From positions 124,001-188,000 of the forward strand of contig NZ_JAPWGW010000005.1 in the NCBI RefSeq assembly GCF_027213945.1: a DNA stretch of 64,000 nucleotides. The letters are read 5' to 3'. Under the pieces are notes generated by a model that saw only the letters and a list, made by a program, of their open reading frames with translations, was not told the origin of the DNA and searched no databases. The translations under genes were made by a program, and so were the position numbers. Within the stretch, counting starts at the first letter, position 1, and every line of letters begins with the position of its first letter. The stretch is from Henriciella marina. GTDB lineage: Bacteria > Pseudomonadota > Alphaproteobacteria > Caulobacterales > Hyphomonadaceae. Positions 39,818 to 46,941 of this stretch are shown one piece after another.

Positions 39818-41228
39818 GGGCGATCTCCGCGCCTGCAACGATTTCGACCGGGCAGGCGGGGCCAGCGAGCACGGCGTCTGCAAAGGCGTTGGCGCCTGCG
39901 GGTTTTGAGATGAGGGCGACGCCAAGCTCGGCGAATTTGGCGCGTAGGCCATCATCCACCATGCCGCCATCCCACGGGCCCCAATTGATGGAGGTGACGG
40001 CGGCATCTGGATTGGTCGATTTCAGCCACCAGGCCATGCGGTTCAGAATCTCATTCGCCATTGCGTAATCGGCCTGGCCTGCATTGCCATAGCGGGCCGC
40101 GACCGATGAGAAGAAGGCGATTGTCTTCAGCTTTGACGAGTCGAGCTGGCTCAGAAGAGCATCGAGCCCACCAATCTTGGGGCCGAAGACGCGGGCAATC
40201 TGCTCTGGCGTCTTCTCGCGGATGAGCTTGTCGGCGAGGACGCCTGCGCCATGGACGAGACCTGTGATCTCTCCGAGGTCGGCGCGGATATCGGCAAGCG
40301 CCTGGGTGAGCGCGGCGGGGTCTGAGACGTCTGCCGGGATGTAGCGCGCTTCGCCGCCTGCCTGACCGATTGCGGTGAGGGTTTCGCGGATCTCAGCGCC
40401 AGAGAGCAGCGCGCGGGCGCGACTGTTGAGGGCGGCGGGGGTGATCTTTTCGCCTGCGGTCTTCGCCGCTTTGGCGAGGGCGCCGCGCAGGGTCTTCTCG
40501 TCGGTCGTTGTCGGCAAGCCTTCTGGCCAAGGGGTCACGGGGGAGCGGCCGAGGAGCGCAAAGCGCGCGCCGGTGCGGCGGGCGAGCTCTATGACGCAAT
40601 CTGCCGTCACGCCGCGCGCGCCGCCAGTGACGAAGATGACATCCTGCGGGCCGAGGCGGCCGGGCTGGTTGCGGGGCAGGGTGAAGTCTGTGTCCTGCGG
40701 CACATAGCGGCCTGCCGGGCTGAGGCCTGTCGTCGGCGCGGTGCCGCCGGTGAGGAGTTCTTCCACGAGGTGGCTGGCGGCGAGCGACGTGCCGAAGCCT
40801 GCCATGTCGATATCAATGAGGCGGATGGTGGAGGCCGTAAACTCGCGCGCGGCGGTGCGGGCAAGGCCGGAAAGCCCGCCGCGCCACGCGCGCTGGTCCT
40901 GCGGTTGGAAGAGCCCGCCTGTGTCCTGCAGCAGGATGACAGCGCCGCCTTGGGTTTCGAGCTGTGGGGCACTGGTCTTTAAGGCTGCGACGGCGTCGGC
41001 GTGCAGGGTCTCACGCGCGCCGGAAAGACCGTGCGCGAGGATCAGAGCGTTGGCTGCTCCGCTCGGTTCGGTGACGGCGCGGACCTGAAAGCCTGATGCG
41101 CCAAGCGCAGCGATGAAAGGCTCAGCGGCGGCGGGGTCTGGCGTGACCCACTCGATCAGGGATGCTTCGCGCAGGCCGGGCGTGACCCGTCCGATGGCAG
41201 GCTGGCTGACATAGGCCACGGCTTTCAA
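39810..41228 (-). CDS. Pfa-type ketoreductase (possibly the C-terminal half of the upstream KS-AT-ACP protein)
   Basis: A 472-residue PKS-type ketoreductase. It has a structural N-terminal half (about 1-190), then the NADPH motif VTGGARGVTAD (near 203), and the catalytic set FFSSVAARYGNAGQADYAMAN with Ser, Tyr and Asn near 375-387. It reduces beta-ketoacyl-ACP. The only candidate start is a TTG at 41228 with no good Shine-Dalgarno. The frame stays open upstream across an Ala/Pro-rich stretch up to the end of the ACP gene, where a slippery heptamer sits. It may therefore be made as a fusion (see 41274-41322). Its stop overlaps the start of the next gene by 8 bases. Confidence 0.87.
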   Translation of the reverse strand: MKAVAYVSQPAIGRVTPGLREASLIEWVTPDPAAAEPFIAALGASGFQVRAVTEPSGAANALILAHGLSGARETLHADAVAALKTSAPQLETQGGAVILLQDTGGLFQPQDQRAWRGGLSGLARTAAREFTASTIRLIDIDMAGFGTSLAASHLVEELLTGGTAPTTGLSPAGRYVPQDTDFTLPRNQPGRLGPQDVIFVTGGARGVTADCVIELARRTGARFALLGRSPVTPWPEGLPTTTDEKTLRGALAKAAKTAGEKITPAALNSRARALLSGAEIRETLTAIGQAGGEARYIPADVSDPAALTQALADIRADLGEITGLVHGAGVLADKLIREKTPEQIARVFGPKIGGLDALLSQLDSSKLKTIAFFSSVAARYGNAGQADYAMANEILNRMAWWLKSTNPDAAVTSINWGPWDGGMVDDGLRAKFAELGVALISKPAGANAFADAVLAGPACPVEIVAGAEIAHG

Positions 41229-41273
41229 GGCCAGCGGCGCTGGACCAGAAACAGGTCCAGCATCGCGCGAAGC

Positions 41274-41322
41274 GGGGCGAGCAGCGTCAGGTGACGCCGG
41301 CGCGCCCCTTAGCCAAAAAAAT
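41274..41322 (-). promoter_or_regulatory. candidate -1 ribosomal frameshift site between the ACP and KR frames
   Basis: On the coding (minus) strand the zero frame reads GAT TTT TTT GGC TAA, which contains the heptamer T TTT TTT (41315-41321). Six bases later a stem-loop begins: GGGGCG (41303-41308) pairs with CGCCCC (41274-41279), and an inner GCGTC/GACGC helix has loop ACCT. A -1 slip leads into TGG CTA AGG and then, without a stop, into the ketoreductase. No T-run follows the hairpin, so it is not a terminator. Confidence 0.55.
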
Positions 41323-44300
41323 CGGCGATCTTCCGGATGGAGCGCAGCTCTGCGATCTGTTCCGGTTCGACCTCTGGCAGGTTCGGCATCTGCTCGCGCA
41401 GGGCCGAGAGGATCTCGACCTGCTTGATGGAGTCGACGCCAAGTTCGCCCTCAAGATCCATATCATCTTCGAGCATTTCCGGCGGGTAGCCCGTCTTGTC
41501 GGCGATGAGGTTGCGGACAAGCTCTGTCATGTCGACGCCAGCGGCTGCCGAGGTAGCTGCAGGGGCCGGAGCTGGGGCGGCGGCAATGTGGTGGCCGTGG
41601 CCATTCGCATAGCCGTTCCCATTTGCGTGCGTGGGCTGGGCCGGAGCCGGAGCCGTAGAAGTCGCGCCGCTTGCAGCCGGGCTGAGGAAGGCGGCGATCT
41701 TTGCGATGGTGCGCAGCTCGGCGATCTGTTCAGGCTCGATCTCTGGCAGGGACGGCATCTTCTCGCGGAGGGCTGAGAGGATCTCGACCTGTTTGATGGA
41801 GTCGACGCCAAGCTCCCCCTCAAGATCCATGTCGGGCTCGAGCATGTCGGCTGGGTAGCCGGTCTTTTCGGCGACGAGGCTGGTGACGAGGGCGGTGAAG
41901 TCCTGCGCTGGGGTCGGTGCAGGCGCTGGAGCGGGAGGAGGTGTCGGTTGAGGCGCTGGTGTTGGGGCTGGCGCGGCTGCGGCCGGGGCTGGCGCCGGCG
42001 CAGGGACTGGCTGTGGAGTGGGTGCGGCCGCGACGGGCTCTGGAGCCGGTTGGGGTGCTGGCTGGGCCTGTGGCTGAGGCGCTGGAGTAGCCACCGAGCC
42101 TGCCGATGCGAGCATGGCCTGCGTGGTCTGCATGTATTGGGCGTGCGCCGTCTGAAGCGCTTGCATGTAGGCGGTGTGGGCTTCTGTCATCTGCGCATGG
42201 ATCTGGGCGGCGGTGCTGGCAGGAGCGGAGTGGCGGGGCTCAGTCATGGGCGAAGGTCCTGGCTGGGAAATCTGGGAAGAAGAGGTTGAGGCTGGGGCAG
42301 GCGGCGGCGCCCGGTCTGGCGGAGCGGCTGGTATCGGTTTGGTGACCTGCTCGGAGACTGATGGTGCCGCTTTTGGTGGCGGCAGCGCCGCAGCACCGCC
42401 TTTTGGCGGGTAGGGCTTGTTATAGTTTGCGCCGGTGAGATCTATGGCATGCTTCGAACGGGGCTTGCGCGCCTCTGGCGCGGGCATGTTGGCGAACAAG
42501 GCTTCGAAATCGATCTCATAACCGAGGACGGCAAGCTTGCCGAGCCCGGCGAGGAAGGCCGCGAGGCCATTGCCCTTCTTGTCGTCTAGCGCCACCGCAT
42601 TGGCCTTGCCGGGCAGGATCTGCCCGACAAGCGCGGTGAGGACGGTGCCGGGGCCAGCCTCTACAAAGGTCGTGACGCCGGCCTCATACATCCCCTCAAT
42701 GATTTCGCGGAAGCGGACGGGGCTTTCGATCTGTCCTGCCAGCAGGTCCCGCTGCTTGTCGTAGGCAAGCGGGTAGCGTTTGGCAGACGCGTTGGCGAAG
42801 ACAGGAAAATCGCCCTTGCAGAAATCGGTCTTGCCGAGCGCCTTGCGGAAAGGGGCGACAGCGCCCGCAACGATGGGTGAGTGGAAAGCCGAGGCGACCG
42901 GCAGACGGCGTGCCTTGATACCGGCTGCTTCAATCGCCGCTCGGGCTGCCTCAATGGCGTCGACCGGACCGGAAAGCACCGTCTGGGTTGGCGCATTGTC
43001 ATTGGCGACAACGACGTCCGGATGGTCTTTCAGGATCGGTGCGAGCTGTTCGCTTGAGGCCTGCGTGGCCAGCATCGCGCCTTCATTGTCGGCGGCGGCC
43101 TGGCTCATCAGTCTTGCACGTTTGCAGGCGGTGCTTAGCGCATCCTTGTCCGACAGGACGCCTGACGCGTTCAGCGCCATGATCTCACCGAAGCTGTGAC
43201 CGGCGGCCATGTCGGCATCGAGGCCAGCCTTTTCCAGAACGGCGAGGACAGCCATCGTCGCGGCGGCGAGCGCAGGCTGTGCGTTTTCCATAGCGGTTAG
43301 CGTGTCGGCCTGCGCCTTTGCCTGCTCATCATTGAAGGCCGATGGCGGGAAAGCGAGGCGGTGGAGGCCGAGCTTGCCGGCTTTCTTGTGGCTTGCGGCA
43401 TAATCCCAGGCGGCGCGCGCCTCAGGGAAGGCGAGGGCGAGGTCGCGGCCCATGCCGACATACTGGCTGCCTTGGCCTGGCATCAGGAAGGCGAGCTTGC
43501 CGGGTTTGGCGGCGGTGAGGCTGACGCTGCTGCCCTTCGGCAGCGGCGCGGTTTCGGCGTTGCCTGCGCGGATAAGGGCGGCCAGTTTTGCGGCCTTCGC
43601 ATTGAAGTCGTCATTGCTGGTGGCTGTAATGGCCGCGCGGCAGGTATCGCCGGTTTCAAAACCTGCATGGCTTTCGCTTGCGGCGATGGCGAGGTCTTCC
43701 TCGTGCACCAGTTTGCGGGCCGTCGCTTCGATCGCCGTGGCGAGCGCATCTGGCGAGCTGGCAGAAACCATGAAGAGTTCTGCTGGCAGGATACGGTCCG
43801 GGAGGGCCGCTTGAGGGCCGGTGTATTCTTCCAGCGTGACGTGAAAGTTCGAGCCGCCGAAGCCGAACGAACTGACGGACGCCCGTCGTTTATGGGATTT
43901 GTCCCGGACCCATGGGCGAAGCTCGCGGTTCACATAGAAGGGGGAGCCAGCGAGTGCCGGAGCGGGTTGGTCGATTTTGATGGTTGGCGGCAGGGCCTTT
44001 CTGGACAGCGACATGGCAGCCTTGATCAGGCTAGCTGATCCCGCGGCGGCCTTGGTGTGGCCGATTTGGGATTTGACCGATCCGATGGCGCACCAGGGGG
44101 TGTCCACCATCTCACCGTCCTCGCAGAAGACCTGTTTCAGGCCTGCGATTTCAGCCGCGTCGCCAGCTTTGGTACCTGTGCCGTGCGCTTCGACCAGTTC
44201 GACAGAGCGCGGATCGTAACCGGCCTGTTCATAGGCGCGGCCAAGGGCGCGAGCCTGCCCATCAGGGAGTGGGGCGTAGATGGCGGTGGCGCGCCCGTCA

Positions 44301-45217
44301 GAGCCTGCGCCAATGCCCTTGATGACGGCATGAATACGATTGCCGTCCCGCTCTGCATCGGCAAGGCGGCGGAGCGCCAGGATGCCGATGCCTTCACCGA
44401 GCATCGTCCCATCTGCCTTGTCGGAGAATGGCCGGCAGTCCTCTGTCGGGGAGAGGGCCGGTGTCTTCGAGAAACACATATACATGAGGATGTCGTTGAG
44501 GGCGTCGACACCGCCGGTGAGGACAAGGTCGCTGTCGCCCGCGCGCAGCTCATGTATGGCGCCGTGCAGGGCCGAGAGAGAAGACGCGCAGGCTGCGTCC
44601 GTCACATAGTTGGAGCCGCCAAGATCCATCCGGTTTGCGATACGCCCGGCAACCACATTGCCGAGAAGACCGGGAAAGGTGCTTTCCTTCCATTCGGAAA
44701 AATTTTCCGAGATGCGGTCGGCAATGGCCTGAACTTGCGTCTCGGGAAGACCGGCGTCCCGCAGTCCCTTTATCCAGGAGGGCCGCTGCAGACGACCGGA
44801 CATATGGCCCACGAGTTCGGTCGCTGACGCGACGCCAAGAATGCAGGACGTGCGCTTGCGGTCGATCGTGCCATTTGTGGCTTTCTCAGCCTCATCGAGC
44901 GCGGCCTGTGCCACCATGAGCGCGAGGAGCTGGGCGCTGTCTGTGGCGTCGATCTGATTGGGCGGAATACCGAAGGAAAGCGGGTCGAACCCTTGCGGCG
45001 AGAGGAAGCCGCCGCGCTGGCCATAGGTCTTGTCCCGGGCCTTCGGGTCGGCGTCGTAATAATCCTCGATCAGCCAGTGTGTCGGCGGGACCGGGCCCAG
45101 CGTATCGACACCTTCGGCAATATCGCGCCAGAAGCCCGCCGCGTCGCCGCGGCCGGGAAACATCGCGCCATATCCGACGATGGCTATATCTGCTGGTCTC
45201 GACGTTCTGTCTGCCAT
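41309..45217 (-). CDS. pfaA: PfaA-like synthase subunit: KS-AT-ACP-ACP
   Basis: A 1302-residue protein. Ketosynthase (about 8-460) has Cys in DAACASS near 209, His in EAHGTGT, and His in KSQIGHTKAA. Malonyl-type acyltransferase (about 555-860) has GHSFGE near 674 and AFHSP. A long Ala/Pro/Gln-rich linker (about 950-1100) follows. Two near-identical ACPs each carry GELGVDSIKQVEIL with the phosphopantetheine Ser near 1137 and 1262. Canonical PfaA proteins have four to nine ACPs and a fused ketoreductase; here there are two, and the ketoreductase lies in the next frame. It initiates and extends the acyl chain. It follows pfaD by 27 bases. Confidence 0.92.
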   Translation of the reverse strand: MADRTSRPADIAIVGYGAMFPGRGDAAGFWRDIAEGVDTLGPVPPTHWLIEDYYDADPKARDKTYGQRGGFLSPQGFDPLSFGIPPNQIDATDSAQLLALMVAQAALDEAEKATNGTIDRKRTSCILGVASATELVGHMSGRLQRPSWIKGLRDAGLPETQVQAIADRISENFSEWKESTFPGLLGNVVAGRIANRMDLGGSNYVTDAACASSLSALHGAIHELRAGDSDLVLTGGVDALNDILMYMCFSKTPALSPTEDCRPFSDKADGTMLGEGIGILALRRLADAERDGNRIHAVIKGIGAGSDGRATAIYAPLPDGQARALGRAYEQAGYDPRSVELVEAHGTGTKAGDAAEIAGLKQVFCEDGEMVDTPWCAIGSVKSQIGHTKAAAGSASLIKAAMSLSRKALPPTIKIDQPAPALAGSPFYVNRELRPWVRDKSHKRRASVSSFGFGGSNFHVTLEEYTGPQAALPDRILPAELFMVSASSPDALATAIEATARKLVHEEDLAIAASESHAGFETGDTCRAAITATSNDDFNAKAAKLAALIRAGNAETAPLPKGSSVSLTAAKPGKLAFLMPGQGSQYVGMGRDLALAFPEARAAWDYAASHKKAGKLGLHRLAFPPSAFNDEQAKAQADTLTAMENAQPALAAATMAVLAVLEKAGLDADMAAGHSFGEIMALNASGVLSDKDALSTACKRARLMSQAAADNEGAMLATQASSEQLAPILKDHPDVVVANDNAPTQTVLSGPVDAIEAARAAIEAAGIKARRLPVASAFHSPIVAGAVAPFRKALGKTDFCKGDFPVFANASAKRYPLAYDKQRDLLAGQIESPVRFREIIEGMYEAGVTTFVEAGPGTVLTALVGQILPGKANAVALDDKKGNGLAAFLAGLGKLAVLGYEIDFEALFANMPAPEARKPRSKHAIDLTGANYNKPYPPKGGAAALPPPKAAPSVSEQVTKPIPAAPPDRAPPPAPASTSSSQISQPGPSPMTEPRHSAPASTAAQIHAQMTEAHTAYMQALQTAHAQYMQTTQAMLASAGSVATPAPQPQAQPAPQPAPEPVAAAPTPQPVPAPAPAPAAAAPAPTPAPQPTPPPAPAPAPTPAQDFTALVTSLVAEKTGYPADMLEPDMDLEGELGVDSIKQVEILSALREKMPSLPEIEPEQIAELRTIAKIAAFLSPAASGATSTAPAPAQPTHANGNGYANGHGHHIAAAPAPAPAATSAAAGVDMTELVRNLIADKTGYPPEMLEDDMDLEGELGVDSIKQVEILSALREQMPNLPEVEPEQIAELRSIRKIADFFG

Positions 45218-45244
45218 GTTGTTCTCAGCCCCTCAGCCAGAGAT

Positions 45245-46750
45245 TTACTCGAATAGCCCCGCCCGATAGTCGAAAGCTGATTGTGGAATGTTCTCACCGC
45301 GCGCCCGGCGGGCCTGAAGTCCTGTCAGGTGCGCGGCCCCGTCCATGAGGTTCAGCGCAATCTGTTTGACGCTCCGGTTTTCGAGCGCTTCGAGCGGGCT
45401 TCCCTTGACCCACTCATTGAAGGCGCCCATCGCCGGGCCGCACCAGATCTGGTAGTCGCGCAGGCGGCTTTCCTCGCCCTCACGGGCCCATTGGGCCCCG
45501 AAGAAAAGATACCTGCGAAAGACAAGTGCGAGCTGGTGGCGAAGGTCTGCTTCTGCCTTTTCCAGCTCTTTCGGATTGGTCCCGGCCATGAAGGCGCGGG
45601 TCTTTTCCCAGGCGGACGCGTAGGTCTCGCCAAGAGCGGTCTCGATGAATGCCTGCTCCTGCGGGGTGCAGTCGGTAAAGCCAGTACGGGTCTTGTAGAT
45701 CTCGCGCATCCGGCGCCCGCGCATGGCAAAGAGGGTGCCGCGTTTCAGAACCTGAACCTCGACCCCTTGCTCGAACATGTCGGCGGCCGGGGCCATGGCG
45801 ATATCGGCGGGGCCTGCTTCTGCGAGGAGCTTGCGGCCAGCGAGCGAGAGGCCGGACTCGACCGCGGCCTGATTGACCGAGCCGGTGATGATATAGGCGG
45901 CGCCCATCTGGAATGCCGAAGCGGCCGCCCAGGGAGTGCCAATGCCGCCGCCAAGGCCGATGCGGATCTCGTCAGCATTGAGACTGTGAGTCTCGCAGAC
46001 TTCCCGGCGGGCCTGAACCAGCGAGGAGAAGAGCGGCCCGGCGGCGCGGTTGTCGGTATGCCCGCCGCTATCGGCTTCGGCGGTGATGTCGAGGGCGACG
46101 GGAACACTGGCGGCAATCTCTGCCTGCTCTGGCGTAATATCGCCGCGGGCGACCAGTTGTTTCAGGATCGCGTCTGGCGCAGGGGCCATGAATTGCCGGG
46201 CGACCTCGGCGCGGGAGACCTTGGCGAAGACGTGCGTGGTGCGGGTGATGCTGCCATCAGCGGCCCGTGAGAGTCCGGCGGCGCTGTAGCGCACGATTTC
46301 CGGCGACAGCTGCATGAAGGCGGAGGCTGACACGCGGGCGACACCGCGCGACAGGAAGAGGTCAACGACCGCGCGCTCATAGCCGGGCTGCTGCGGGGTG
46401 TGGATGAGATTGGCGCCCCAGGCGGGCGCGCCTTTGCCGAGCGCGGCTTCGATCTCGTCGAGACCTGCGGCGATGGTTTCAGGCCTGAGGCCCGCGCTGC
46501 CATAGAAGCCGAGGGGGCCTGACTGAACGGCGGCGATGACCATGCGCGGGGTTGCGATACCGCGTGCCATTTCGCCGACGATATAGGCAAAGCGGCTGCC
46601 ATGAATTTTCGTGAAAGCGTGGTCGCCGAGCCAGTCTGGATAGACAGCGTTATCTTGCGAGGTGGTGTTCTTGGTTAATGGGGGGTGCCGCGTCTCAACC
46701 TTCTTGGCCGGGCCGCTACAATTACTGGACTCCCAGTGCTGGATCCTCAT
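45245..46750 (-). CDS. pfaD: PfaD-type enoyl reductase
   Basis: A 501-residue FMN-dependent enoyl reductase of the nitronate-monooxygenase-like TIM barrel, PfaD family. Family segments seen: IASPRM-type start (GIATPRMVIAAVQSGPLGFYGSAGL), ANLIHTPQQPGYERAVVDLFLSRGVARVSASAFM, DITAEADSGGHTDNR, RIGLGGGIGTPWAAASAFQMGAAYIITGSVNQ, and the long C-terminal part (YLFFGAQWAREGEE..YQIWCGPAMGAFNEW) absent from ordinary nitronate monooxygenases. It reduces the trans-2-enoyl-ACP intermediates in PUFA/secondary-lipid synthesis. It is the first gene of the cluster; the preceding 190 bases should contain the operon promoter. Confidence 0.93.
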   Translation of the reverse strand: MRIQHWESSNCSGPAKKVETRHPPLTKNTTSQDNAVYPDWLGDHAFTKIHGSRFAYIVGEMARGIATPRMVIAAVQSGPLGFYGSAGLRPETIAAGLDEIEAALGKGAPAWGANLIHTPQQPGYERAVVDLFLSRGVARVSASAFMQLSPEIVRYSAAGLSRAADGSITRTTHVFAKVSRAEVARQFMAPAPDAILKQLVARGDITPEQAEIAASVPVALDITAEADSGGHTDNRAAGPLFSSLVQARREVCETHSLNADEIRIGLGGGIGTPWAAASAFQMGAAYIITGSVNQAAVESGLSLAGRKLLAEAGPADIAMAPAADMFEQGVEVQVLKRGTLFAMRGRRMREIYKTRTGFTDCTPQEQAFIETALGETYASAWEKTRAFMAGTNPKELEKAEADLRHQLALVFRRYLFFGAQWAREGEESRLRDYQIWCGPAMGAFNEWVKGSPLEALENRSVKQIALNLMDGAAHLTGLQARRARGENIPQSAFDYRAGLFE

Positions 46751-46851
46751 GCCTCAGCTTTCCCTATAGGCCACGAAGTAGAGCGTGAATTGACCTCTCT
46801 TGCAATATTTTGGCCGTTGATTCTCGCGCGTGCAGCAAATGTGCTGAAAAA

Positions 46852-46869
46852 CGTGACGCATATGTCACG
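46852..46869. promoter_or_regulatory. inverted repeat upstream of pfaD
   Basis: CGTGACGCATATGTCACG has 6-bp perfect arms (CGTGAC/GTCACG) around GCATAT. It lies about 100 bases before the pfaD start in the only gap from which the synthase operon could be transcribed, so it is a candidate operator. The GTGA-N8-TCAC spacing differs from the N6 of CRP/FNR sites. Confidence 0.35.
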
Positions 46870-46941
46870 ATTGGCGCGATCTATTGCAAACACAACAGAT
46901 TGGGCTTTTCCATAGGTATATATGCAGGAGCGAGAACGGGA

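Noticed and set aside
39818-40006. 63-codon upstream extension of the large synthase
   Set aside because: It overlaps the ketoreductase coding sequence and is low-complexity; KS homology begins at MAKPTFEPIAIIG (39817).
41239-41261. Perfect 8-bp hairpin before the ketoreductase, considered as a terminator
   Set aside because: No T-run follows on either strand, and the genes on both sides clearly belong to one operon.
46852-46869. Inverted repeat before pfaD considered as a CRP/FNR site
   Set aside because: GTGA and TCAC are 8 bases apart instead of 6 and the flanking bases do not fit; kept only as an unspecified operator candidate.
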